From the NCBI GenBank assembly GCA_003158415.1, contig PMJA01000239.1, positions 1 through 10,106 on the forward strand: DNA of 10,106 nucleotides, given 5' to 3'. Under the pieces are notes generated by a model, which worked only from the letters and a program-made list of their open reading frames with translations, ran no database searches and was not told where the DNA came from. Both the position numbers and the translations under genes were made by a program. Source of the stretch: Methylobacter sp. (GTDB taxonomy: Bacteria > Pseudomonadota > Gammaproteobacteria > Methylococcales > Methylomonadaceae). Below, in pieces: positions 1 through 7,229 of the stretch. The stretch's first letter is position 1; the number at the start of each line of letters is the position of its first letter.

Positions 1-275
1 CCCTGCCGAAAACCACCGAAACCACGGCGGATACAAAACAGCAACCGTTGCAACTGGGCATTGATACGCAAGGCATGATTACCGTCAATAAAGAGCCGGT
101 AGCTGATCTTGTTGCGTTAGAATCCCTATTGAAAGATGAGCAGGCGAAAAACCCGGAAACCGGCTTGCACCTCTACGCCGATCAGGCCGTAGTTTATGCC
201 AAGGTCGCCGAAGTGATGGCGGCTGTGCAGCATGCGGGGATTACTAAAATTGCCTTTGTGACAGTGGAGCAGTAG
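1..275 (+). CDS. exbD: ExbD/TolR family protein, C-terminal periplasmic part (5' truncated by window edge)
   Basis: The open frame enters from the left edge (first whole codon at base 3) and stops with TAG at 273-275, giving about 90 residues. It begins with a Leu-Pro-Lys stretch typical of the segment just after the single membrane helix of ExbD. It continues with an acidic, Thr-rich linker and then the compact periplasmic domain: the GIDTQGMITVNKEPV strand region, the L-H-L-Y-A-D strand, a V-Y-A-K-V helix start, and the terminal A-G-I-T-K-I-A-F-V-T strand. ExbD/TolR proteins work with an ExbB/TolQ proton channel in the inner membrane to energise TonB- or Tol-linked outer-membrane processes. 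The membrane helix with its essential Asp lies outside the window, so activity cannot be judged. TonB-linked ExbD is favoured over TolR only by general resemblance. Internal TTG or ATG codons such as the one at 48 are not real starts, because the homology continues upstream. Confidence 0.82.
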   Translation, partial: LPKTTETTADTKQQPLQLGIDTQGMITVNKEPVADLVALESLLKDEQAKNPETGLHLYADQAVVYAKVAEVMAAVQHAGITKIAFVTVEQ

Positions 276-1464
276 TTTTTGCAGTTACTAGTCGTAACGT
301 GTGGTGTGCGATCATTCTGTTTTCGTCGGTAGGCACGATCCACGCAGAGAGCTTAGAACTAGGCTTTGAAATGCATGTAGCTGCGGCTTCATTGGCGGTT
401 TCGTCAAGTTCAAGCCCTAACCACGCAATCTGATGGCAGATTTTTGCACGAATCACGGAAGAATGCTCGCCAATTCCTCCGGTGAATATCAGCGCGTCAA
501 GACCACCGAGTGCCATCGCCAGAGAACCTATCTCACGCCCGGCGCGATACACGAACAATTCAACCGCCTCCAGTGCATGCGGATCATCGCTGGCAAGCAA
601 AGCACGCATGTCATTGGAGATGCCGGATACACCCAGCAGACCGGATTGATGGTAAAGCAGGTGTTCCAAAGCGCGTACATCCATGCCGTGGTGATCCATC
701 AGATAAAGCAATACACCGGGGTCGAGATTGCCGCAACGCGTACCCATGACCAAGCCATCAAGCGGAGAGAACCCCATCGTGGTGGCGATGCTGCGTCCGC
801 CATGAACTGCGCACAGGCTGGCGCCGCTACCCAGGTGGGCAACGATGATGCGTGCGTCCGCGAGCGTGGGCTCAACTGTGGGCAATACCGAGGTAATATA
901 TTCATAGGACAGACCGTGGAATCCGTAATGGCGTATACCTTCCTCGGCAAAGTGTCGTGGTATAGCGAAGCGTTGCGCGACATCTGGCTGTGTGCGATGA
1001 AACGCAGTATCAAAGCAGGCCACCTGCGGCAATGACGACATGGTTTCCAGCAGCGCACGGATCGTAGCGAGGTTGTGCGGTTGATGCAGTGGAGCCAGCG
1101 GGACGAGGTTTTCCAGCTCCGCCAGAACGGTCGCGTCAATCAGGATGGGGGCTGAATAATGTTGTCCGCCATGCACGACGCGATGCCCTACTGCTAGCAA
1201 TGATCCATGCGATAAATAATCTTCTAGCCAGGCGCGGATGATGATGATGGCATCGGTATGATTACGAACTTCGTCTATACTAAGTGTACGATCAACCAAA
1301 ACCACATCTAATGGATCCTTTACAGTGAAGCTTGGCTTACTGCCGATGCCTTCAATTTGCCCGGCAGCATCCGTAACAAGCTGCGCTGATGACGCATCGT
1401 TTTGGAAAATAGCAAACTTGATGCTTGATGAACCGGCGTTGATGACAAGTAAGTATTTTTTCAT
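244..1464 (-). CDS. ackA: Acetate kinase
   Basis: This 406-residue protein catalyses acetyl phosphate + ADP <-> acetate + ATP in the cytoplasm. Family motifs appear in order: VINAGSSSIKF near the N-terminus (Asn9), VGHRVVHGG (Arg95), FDTAFH with the catalytic Asp (Asp152), YGFHGLS (His183), VAHLGSGAS (208-216), MGTRCGNLDPG (Arg243), FTGGIGEHS (327-335) and PTDENRMIA with the metal-site Glu (Glu381). The length is close to the usual ~400. The start is ATG at 1462-1464; the N-terminus begins directly at the first beta strand, as in the family, although no strong Shine-Dalgarno is visible. It is the last gene of the unit, 16 bp after the phosphatase gene. About 13 residues after the usual C-terminal helix run into the convergent exbD end. 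After the catalytic His the sequence reads GLSYEY where many acetate kinases have GTSH. Next to phosphoketolase, the likely direction is ATP formation from acetyl phosphate. Confidence 0.96.
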   Translation of the reverse strand: MKKYLLVINAGSSSIKFAIFQNDASSAQLVTDAAGQIEGIGSKPSFTVKDPLDVVLVDRTLSIDEVRNHTDAIIIIRAWLEDYLSHGSLLAVGHRVVHGGQHYSAPILIDATVLAELENLVPLAPLHQPHNLATIRALLETMSSLPQVACFDTAFHRTQPDVAQRFAIPRHFAEEGIRHYGFHGLSYEYITSVLPTVEPTLADARIIVAHLGSGASLCAVHGGRSIATTMGFSPLDGLVMGTRCGNLDPGVLLYLMDHHGMDVRALEHLLYHQSGLLGVSGISNDMRALLASDDPHALEAVELFVYRAGREIGSLAMALGGLDALIFTGGIGEHSSVIRAKICHQIAWLGLELDETANEAAATCISKPSSKLSAWIVPTDENRMIAHHTLRLVTAKTTAPLSQRQF

Positions 1465-1480
1465 AGGCTGGGATTAATAA

Positions 1481-2119
1481 TCAAGTCCCTCCACGTTTAC
1501 GCAAATGTTCTGGCATATAACTGCGGTCGCCTAAAACTTCCAGCATCGGCCCATAGATGCCAAACTTGACGATGCAAACAGAGGCCGCGAGTGCATCGAT
1601 TCGATCACGGTAACGGCCCACGTCGATTCCCAGCAGACTACAGAGAATGATGCGTATCGTGGCTTTATGGGATACCAGCAGCACATTGCCGTCCTTGTAC
1701 CGGGATTCTATTTCTGTGATGACAGGTAGCGCGCGAGCTGCTATCTGAATGGCAGTTTCACCATCGGTAGGCGGATTCCAGGCCGGATCTGTCTGCCAAC
1801 GAATGTAGTCATGTTCGTAATGCTGCCGGACATAGTCCAGCTCACGATCTTCCCATGCGCCATAACCGATCTCCCGGAGTCCATCCCTGATTTGCATGGG
1901 CAGACCCACCGCATCGCACAAAGGCTGCGCCGTCGCGATCGCCCTTTTCATGGGGCTGACGTAAATATCAGCCCAGGGTATAGTGCGATAAGCTTCGGCG
2001 AAAGCCTGAGCCATTTGGTGACCTTCCGTTGTCAGTTCGGCATCCAAAGCCCCACAATAAGCCCCCCGTTGACTGTACTTAGTCTCACCATGGCGAAGTA
2101 AATAAATTTTCAAGCTCAT
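1481..2119 (-). CDS. Histidine phosphatase superfamily protein (phosphoglycerate-mutase-like)
   Basis: This 212-residue soluble protein has the catalytic core of the RHG superfamily. LLRHGET at 7-13 carries the phospho-accepting His10, SPMKRA includes Arg59, LREIGYGAWE contains the probable acid Glu83, and LLVSHKATIR carries the second His at 151. A hydrophobic C-terminal tail follows. The family includes cofactor-dependent phosphoglycerate mutases, alpha-ribazole phosphatase (CobC), fructose-2,6-bisphosphatase-like and broad sugar-phosphate phosphatases. The short length and lack of mutase-specific insertions favour a phosphatase, but the substrate cannot be read from the sequence. The gene starts 6 bp after the glgP stop and ends 16 bp before ackA, so it is co-transcribed with central-carbon genes and a sugar phosphate or phosphoglycerate substrate is plausible. 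The start ATG at 2117-2119 is supported by the immediate KIYLLRHGET strand, with only a weak purine-rich (TTGAGA) upstream sequence. Confidence 0.9.
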   Translation of the reverse strand: MSLKIYLLRHGETKYSQRGAYCGALDAELTTEGHQMAQAFAEAYRTIPWADIYVSPMKRAIATAQPLCDAVGLPMQIRDGLREIGYGAWEDRELDYVRQHYEHDYIRWQTDPAWNPPTDGETAIQIAARALPVITEIESRYKDGNVLLVSHKATIRIILCSLLGIDVGRYRDRIDALAASVCIVKFGIYGPMLEVLGDRSYMPEHLRKRGGT

Positions 2120-2125
2120 TTAATC

Positions 2126-4654
2126 TCAATCATTGAAGTTTAATTCGACAGACACCGGTTTTACTTTCCAAATCTCATCGCAATACTCACGGATTGCGCG
2201 ATCAGAGGAAAACTTGCCGGCTCTGGCCGTATTCAGGATAGACATGCGCGTCCACTGTTCCGGATCTTTCCATGCAGCGGTAACTTTATCCTGACAAGCT
2301 ACATATTCTGCATAATCAGCCAACACGAGAAAAGGGTCATGATGGCACAGGTTATCGACCAAAGGCCGGAATACCTCGGTGTCGCCATGCGAAAAATGAC
2401 CCGATGCAATCAGATGAATAGCCTCGGCCAACTGTGGATTCCCTTCTACATAGGACGCTGGACGATAACCTTCCTGTTGAAGCCGGACAACTTCTTCTTC
2501 TGTTAGCCCGAAAAGAAAGAAATTCTCTGCACCGACCTCTTCACGAATCTCGACGTTGGCGCCATCAAGGGTGCCGATAGTCAATGCGCCGTTCAACGTG
2601 AATTTCATATTTCCTGTACCTGAAGCTTCCTTACCCGCCGTAGAAATCTGTTCCGATAAATCGGCCGCCGGATAGATCAACTGGCCGTTCTGCACATTGA
2701 AGTTGGGAACAAAAGCGACTCGCAGGTATTTATTCACATCCGGGTCGTTATTAATCACCTCGCCCACTGCATTGATCAGCTTGATAATGCGCTTGGCCAT
2801 AAAATAGCCGGGTGCTGCCTTACCACCGAATATAAACGCCTGCGGCGCAATGGGCGCCCCCGGATTACGCTTAAGACGACAGTACAAGGTGATGATGTGC
2901 AGCACATTGAGATGCTGACGCTTGTATTCGTGTATGCGCTTGACCTGAATATCGAACAACCAGGTTGGGTTCAGCTCAATGCCGGTCTGTTTGCGGATAT
3001 AAGCGGCGAGTTTTTCCTTGTTGGCTTGCTTGATGGCGCGCCATTCTTTTCGAAATGCAGCATCTTCTGCGAGGGGTTCAAGCAGCTTTAGTTCATCTGT
3101 CTGCGTAACCCAGCCGCCGCCAATCGAACGCGTGATTAAATCGCTCAGTTTGGGATTAGCCAGCGCCATAAAGCGGCGCGGCGTCACGCCATTGGTTTTG
3201 TTGCTGAAACGTTCCGGCCACAGTTCGTAGAAATCTTTTAGCACGCTCGTCTTTAACAGTTCACTATGCAATGCAGCTACGCCGTTGATGGCATGACTGC
3301 CCACACAGGCCAGATGAGCCATGCGTATCCGCTTGCATCCGGCTTCGTCAATCAGCGACAGACGCGCTATCCGCTGATCATCGCCAGGATAACGCAACCG
3401 CACTTCATCAAGAAAACGGAGGTTGATTTCGTAGATTATTTCCAGATGCCTGGGCAACAGTTCGCTAAACAAGGGTAGCGACCAGGTTTCCAGAGCTTCC
3501 GGTAACAGCGTATGGTTCGTGTAGCCGAAAGTGCGAAAAGTAACGTCCCAGGCCAAGTCCCAAGCGAGCTGACGCTCATCAACAAGGATTCGCATCAATT
3601 CGGCGACGGCAATCGAGGGATGGGTGTCATTAAGTTGCGCGGCAAACCGGTCGGGGAAATGTTCGGGAGCTTCGCCCGCAATATCAAGAATACGCAGCAT
3701 GTCCTGCAACGAGCAGGAAACGAAAAAGTATTGCTGCATCAGGCGGAGCTTCTTTCCGGCTTCGGGTTCGTCATTGGGATAGAGAACTTTGGTCAAGGTC
3801 TCGGAAGTTACTTTATCGCCCACGGCCTGGTAATAATCACCGGTATTAAAAGCCTGAAAGTCAAAAGACTCACAGGCTTCGGCACTCCAAAGACGCAAGG
3901 TGTTGCAGGTATTGACGCGATAACCCGGAACCGGCGTGTCGTAAGCCACGCCTTTTACGACCCGGTGCGGCACCCATCGAATCCGGGTACAGCCCTGGTT
4001 GTCCTGATAGCTCTCGGAATGACCGCCAAAATTGACGTAATAAGCAACATCAGGTTTTGCAATTTCCCAGGGATTACCGTTGTGCAGCCATTTGTCCGTG
4101 ACCTCCACCTGCCAGCCGTCATGTATCTCCTGGTCGAAGATACCGAATTCGTAACGGATGCCGTAACCGATGGCTGGACGCTCCAACGTCGCAAGGGAAT
4201 CGAGATAGCAGGCGGCAAGTCGACCTAGACCGCCATTTCCTAATCCTGGCTCTTCCTCCAGGGCAAGGAGGTTATCGAGATTTTTGCCCAGTTCAGCGAC
4301 GGCCACACGAACTTCCTGCTCGATACCAAGATTAACCAAGCTGCTGCCAAGTTGAGGCCCCATGAGAAATTCGGCTGAAAAATAGCAAGCCACTTTATCA
4401 GTACGAGCGCCTGCCAAATACGTCTGCACTGTATTAATCCAGCGATGTTGCAGCCTGTCCCGCACGGTTAGCGCCAACGCCTTGTAATAGGATTTTTCAG
4501 GCGCCACTTTGAGTGGACGGCCGATGCTATAGGTCAAATGATTGAGCACAGCCTGTTTCAGGGCGGCGGAACTCAAACCGGTACGGGTGTTTTCCAATAG
4601 AGACATGGAATTATCCTGCAAAGCGCTGACTGTTTTCTTTTTGTTAATCGTCAT
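2126..4654 (-). CDS. glgP: Glycogen/starch/alpha-glucan phosphorylase
   Basis: This 842-residue cytoplasmic enzyme splits glucose-1-phosphate from the non-reducing ends of glycogen using Pi. It shows the full GT35 layout: YFSAEFLMG (91-99), GLGNGGLGRLAACYLDSLATL (137-157), the NDTHPSIAVAELMRI region (342-356), NKTNGVTPRRF (485-495), VKRIHEYKRQ (571-580; Arg573 and Lys578 match the substrate-phosphate site), and EASGTGNMKF (676-685) with Lys684 as the pyridoxal-phosphate Schiff-base residue. Length is normal for bacterial enzymes (about 800-850). The segment 650-661 before PAADLSEQIS is unlike the common N-Y-x-V-S-x-A-E-K form. The start ATG at 4652-4654 has a good Shine-Dalgarno, AAAGGAA, seven bases upstream. 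No eukaryotic-type regulatory phospho-serine segment is seen at the N-terminus. It lies 36 bp after xfp and 6 bp before the phosphatase gene, so it probably feeds hexose phosphate into the phosphoketolase route. A maltodextrin-specific role (MalP) cannot be excluded. Confidence 0.97.
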   Translation of the reverse strand: MTINKKKTVSALQDNSMSLLENTRTGLSSAALKQAVLNHLTYSIGRPLKVAPEKSYYKALALTVRDRLQHRWINTVQTYLAGARTDKVACYFSAEFLMGPQLGSSLVNLGIEQEVRVAVAELGKNLDNLLALEEEPGLGNGGLGRLAACYLDSLATLERPAIGYGIRYEFGIFDQEIHDGWQVEVTDKWLHNGNPWEIAKPDVAYYVNFGGHSESYQDNQGCTRIRWVPHRVVKGVAYDTPVPGYRVNTCNTLRLWSAEACESFDFQAFNTGDYYQAVGDKVTSETLTKVLYPNDEPEAGKKLRLMQQYFFVSCSLQDMLRILDIAGEAPEHFPDRFAAQLNDTHPSIAVAELMRILVDERQLAWDLAWDVTFRTFGYTNHTLLPEALETWSLPLFSELLPRHLEIIYEINLRFLDEVRLRYPGDDQRIARLSLIDEAGCKRIRMAHLACVGSHAINGVAALHSELLKTSVLKDFYELWPERFSNKTNGVTPRRFMALANPKLSDLITRSIGGGWVTQTDELKLLEPLAEDAAFRKEWRAIKQANKEKLAAYIRKQTGIELNPTWLFDIQVKRIHEYKRQHLNVLHIITLYCRLKRNPGAPIAPQAFIFGGKAAPGYFMAKRIIKLINAVGEVINNDPDVNKYLRVAFVPNFNVQNGQLIYPAADLSEQISTAGKEASGTGNMKFTLNGALTIGTLDGANVEIREEVGAENFFLFGLTEEEVVRLQQEGYRPASYVEGNPQLAEAIHLIASGHFSHGDTEVFRPLVDNLCHHDPFLVLADYAEYVACQDKVTAAWKDPEQWTRMSILNTARAGKFSSDRAIREYCDEIWKVKPVSVELNFND

Positions 4655-4660
4655 GTTTGT

Positions 4661-4667
4661 TTCCTTT
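4661..4667 (-). promoter_or_regulatory. Ribosome binding site of glgP
   Basis: On the minus strand the sequence reads AAAGGAA followed by a short spacer and ATG. It is the clearest Shine-Dalgarno among the five minus-strand genes and sits within the 36-bp gap after xfp, supporting both the chosen glgP start and independent translation of glgP from a shared transcript. Confidence 0.7.
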
Positions 4668-4690
4668 GCAACACTGTTATTAAGTTATTT

Positions 4691-7087
4691 TCAGTAAGGC
4701 CAAACCCACTGATCGTCTTCCGGTCTGTCGATACCATGCTCATAAGCATAGTTTCGGCAGTCGATTTGTTGGTCACGCAGTTTTTCTTTAACGTGAGCGC
4801 CCGAAACCCTTAAGGAAGGAATACGATCAATCGCATCTATGGCCAAGCTGAAACGGTCGGTTTCATTCTGAATAGCCAGTTCCAGCGGTGTATTGATGCT
4901 GCCCTTTTCCTTGTAACCGCGCACATGCAGGTTATTGTGGTTGTTACGGCGATAAGCCAGTCGATGAATTAACCACGGGTAACCATGGAAGTTGAAAATA
5001 ATCGGTTTATCCAGGGTGAACAGGCTGTCGAAATCGCGATCCGATAAACCATGCGGGTGTTCGCTGCTGGGCACCAATTTGTAGAGATCTATCACATTGA
5101 TAAAGCGAATTTTAAGTTGCGGAAAATTTTCGCGCAACAACACGGTTGCAGCCAAAGCTTCTTTGGTGGGAATATCGCCCGCGCTTGCCATCACCAGATC
5201 CGGTTCACAGCCGTCATCGTTGCTGGCCCATTCCCAGATACCTATACCCTTGGTGCAGTGTTTAATAGCGGCGTCCATATCCAGATATTGCAGATGTTTT
5301 TGCTTGTCGGACACAATGACATTGATATAGTTGGTGCTCTTCAAGCAATGATCAGCGACCGAGAGCAGGCAGTTCACGTCCGGCGGCAGATAAATGCGGG
5401 TCACGGACGGGCTCTTGTTCACAACCAGATCAAGGAAGCCCGGATCCTGATGGGTAAAACCATTATGATCCTGCCGCCAGACGGTAGAAGTAATCAGCAG
5501 GTTGAGCGAAGACACCGCCGCACGCCAGGGCACGGCTTTGGACATGGTCAGCCATTTGGCGTGCTGGTTGAACATGGAATCAATCACATGCACAAAGGCT
5601 TCATAGGTGGAAAAGAAACCGTGGCGACCGGTCAGCAAATAACCTTCCAGCCAGCCTTCCAGGGTGTGCTCAGACAATATTTCCATCACCCGGCCATCCT
5701 CCGAAAGCTCGCCGCCGTCGGCGTCTTCCGGTAAGTAGTCGGCCAGCCAGGTTTTCTTACTGACCTCATAAATATCGTCCAGCTTGTTGGAGCTGTTTTC
5801 ATCCGGGCCGAACACGCGGAAATTGTTCATGTTATCGCGCATGATGTCGCGCAGAAATTTGCCTAAGGGACGGGTATTCTCTGCCGTGACTTTACCGGGA
5901 CTTTCCAGGGCCAGCGCGTAATCCCTAAAATTAGGCATACGCAAGGCTTTGCGTAACAGGCCGCCATTAGCATGCGGGTTCGCGCTCATACGCTGTATGC
6001 CTTTCGGCGCCAATGCCTTGAGTTCTGGGATTAATTTACCGGCACTATCAAATAATTCTTCAGGCTTGTAACTGCGCAGCCAATCTTCCAGTTGTTTCAA
6101 ATGGGCAGGATTTTCTTTCACGCCTGCCAAAGGCACTTGATGTGAACGCCAAAAACCTTCCACTTTGTGTCCATCCACTACTTTGGGCCCCGTCCAGCCT
6201 TTCGGGCTGCGTAATACGATCATCGGCCAGCGCGGTCGCGTTGGGATGCCGGTGCGTCGCGCTTCCTCCTGAATCCGGCGGATTTCCAGCACACAGGCTT
6301 CGAGTACGCCCGCCATGCGTTGGTGCATCGTTTCAGGATCGCTGCCTTCTACGAAGTAAGGGGTATAACCGTAACCCTGAAAAAGGCGTTCCAGCTCCTC
6401 ATGAGAAATACGTGACAAGATCGTCGGATTATTGATCTTGTAACCGTTCAAATGCAGTATCGGCAATACCGCACCGTCGCGTATGGGATTGAGGAATTTA
6501 TTGGAATGCCAGGACGTTGCCAAAGGGCCGGTTTCTGACTCGCCATCGCCTACCATGACCGTCACCAGCAAATCGGGATTATCGTAAGCTGCGCCGTAAG
6601 CATGGGAAATGCTGTAGCCCAGCTCACCGCCTTCATGAATGGAACCTGGTGTTTCGGGCGTACAGTGGCTACCGATACCGCCGGGAAAAGAAAACTCCTT
6701 GAAGAACTGCAACAGACCTTCTTCATCTTCACCCTTGTTGGGGTAAATTTCCGAGTAAGCCCCTTCCAAATAAACCGGGGCTAACACGCCAGGTGCGCCG
6801 TGGCCGGGGCCGGTCAGGAAAATGGCATTAAGACCGTACTTGTTAATAAGCCGGTTGATATGAATATAGGCAAAGCTTAAGCCGGGGCTAGAACCCCAAT
6901 GCCCTAATAGCCGGTTCTTGATATGTTCGGGCTTGAGAGGCTCTTTCAATAGCGGATTATCCCGCAGATAAATCATGCCAGCGGCCAAGTAGGTACAGGC
7001 CCGCCAGTAGGCGTTAATCCTGTGTAGCTCTTCGATGTTTAGCGGGGAAGCTAAAATTGCAGTAGTTGAGTTATTTGGTGTTGTCAT
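4691..7087 (-). CDS. xfp: Xylulose-5-phosphate/fructose-6-phosphate phosphoketolase
   Basis: This 798-residue thiamine-diphosphate enzyme cleaves xylulose-5-P (and, in dual-specificity forms, fructose-6-P) with Pi to acetyl phosphate plus glyceraldehyde-3-P or erythrose-4-P. Numbered from the chosen ATG, it shows [10 protein letters not shown] (63-72), GPGHGAPG (93-100), [16 protein letters not shown] (152-167), the ThDP/metal motif [14 protein letters not shown] (180-193) with NGYKINN (214-220), SPKGWTGPK (294-302), and the second-half active-site stretch [14 protein letters not shown] (538-551). The C-terminal domain ends in WVWPY. Length is typical (about 790-820). The frame is open ten codons further to a TTG at 7115-7117, but ATG at 7085-7087 is preferred: it has AAGAGA eight bases upstream, whereas the TTG has no ribosome site. 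It heads the tight xfp-glgP-phosphatase-ackA unit, 142 bp downstream of pitA. Substrate preference (X5P-only or dual) cannot be decided by eye. Confidence 0.96.
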   Translation of the reverse strand: MTTPNNSTTAILASPLNIEELHRINAYWRACTYLAAGMIYLRDNPLLKEPLKPEHIKNRLLGHWGSSPGLSFAYIHINRLINKYGLNAIFLTGPGHGAPGVLAPVYLEGAYSEIYPNKGEDEEGLLQFFKEFSFPGGIGSHCTPETPGSIHEGGELGYSISHAYGAAYDNPDLLVTVMVGDGESETGPLATSWHSNKFLNPIRDGAVLPILHLNGYKINNPTILSRISHEELERLFQGYGYTPYFVEGSDPETMHQRMAGVLEACVLEIRRIQEEARRTGIPTRPRWPMIVLRSPKGWTGPKVVDGHKVEGFWRSHQVPLAGVKENPAHLKQLEDWLRSYKPEELFDSAGKLIPELKALAPKGIQRMSANPHANGGLLRKALRMPNFRDYALALESPGKVTAENTRPLGKFLRDIMRDNMNNFRVFGPDENSSNKLDDIYEVSKKTWLADYLPEDADGGELSEDGRVMEILSEHTLEGWLEGYLLTGRHGFFSTYEAFVHVIDSMFNQHAKWLTMSKAVPWRAAVSSLNLLITSTVWRQDHNGFTHQDPGFLDLVVNKSPSVTRIYLPPDVNCLLSVADHCLKSTNYINVIVSDKQKHLQYLDMDAAIKHCTKGIGIWEWASNDDGCEPDLVMASAGDIPTKEALAATVLLRENFPQLKIRFINVIDLYKLVPSSEHPHGLSDRDFDSLFTLDKPIIFNFHGYPWLIHRLAYRRNNHNNLHVRGYKEKGSINTPLELAIQNETDRFSLAIDAIDRIPSLRVSGAHVKEKLRDQQIDCRNYAYEHGIDRPEDDQWVWPY

Positions 7088-7095
7088 TAGGTTTA

Positions 7096-7101
7096 TCTCT
7101 T
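7096..7101 (-). promoter_or_regulatory. Ribosome binding site deciding the xfp start
   Basis: Minus-strand AAGAGA lies eight bases before ATG at 7085-7087. It supports that ATG over the in-frame upstream TTG at 7115-7117, which is preceded only by AT-rich sequence. Confidence 0.55.
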
Positions 7102-7135
7102 GAAGGTTTGGATTCAATACAAAACTTAATAGTTA

Positions 7136-7164
7136 AGAATAGCAGATATACTCAGCGCGGTCAC
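7136..7164 (-). promoter_or_regulatory. Candidate promoter for the xfp-glgP-ackA unit
   Basis: On the minus strand GTGACC (7159-7164, 4 of 6 to TTGACA) is separated by 17 bases from TATTCT (7136-7141, 4 of 6 to TATAAT). A TGC immediately before the -10 gives an extended -10 (TGn). It lies just downstream of the hairpin at 7177-7224 and would give a leader of about 40 bases before the xfp ATG. The match is by eye and moderate; read-through from pitA is an alternative way to transcribe xfp. Confidence 0.33.
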
Positions 7165-7176
7165 CGTTGCGGATTT

Positions 7177-7224
7177 CAAAGCCAGCTTTGAACTCCGGGC
7201 ATCTGGAGTCCAAAGCTGGCTTTG
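7177..7224 (-). repeat. Nested inverted repeat / hairpin 3' of pitA (possible terminator, attenuator or REP-like element)
   Basis: Arms 7177-7196 and 7205-7224 are complementary over 20 positions with one mismatch (7191/7210), which becomes a G-U wobble in the minus-strand transcript. The loop of eight bases (7197-7204) can close further to a GCAT tetraloop. The outer 14 bases of each arm are themselves palindromic, caaagc-ca-gctttg and caaagc-tg-gctttg, so the arms are also direct repeats differing at two bases. The hairpin starts five bases after the pitA stop. There is no T-run on either side, so it is not a classical intrinsic terminator. It may be a 3'-end stabilising hairpin, a factor-assisted terminator, or a dispersed palindromic repeat. 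Confidence 0.75.
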
Positions 7225-7229
7225 GCTAC

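Noticed and set aside
433..1035. Plus-strand open frame of 200 codons opposite ackA
   Set aside because: It is fully antisense to a well-supported gene, has an implausible His/Gln/Arg-rich composition and no domain resemblance.
3512..4228. Plus-strand open frame of 238 codons opposite glgP
   Set aside because: Antisense to conserved glgP motifs; no recognised domain, and its length is explained by codon bias of the opposite strand.
4655..4690. Promoter within the xfp-glgP gap
   Set aside because: The 36-bp gap is AT-rich, but only the Shine-Dalgarno is convincing; no spaced -35/-10 pair was found.
5051..5734. Plus-strand open frame of 227 codons opposite xfp
   Set aside because: Antisense to the conserved second half of phosphoketolase; no supporting start signal or domain.
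7177..7224. Classical Rho-independent terminator
   Set aside because: The stem is strong but neither flank has a run of T residues, so it is reported as an inverted repeat with uncertain role.
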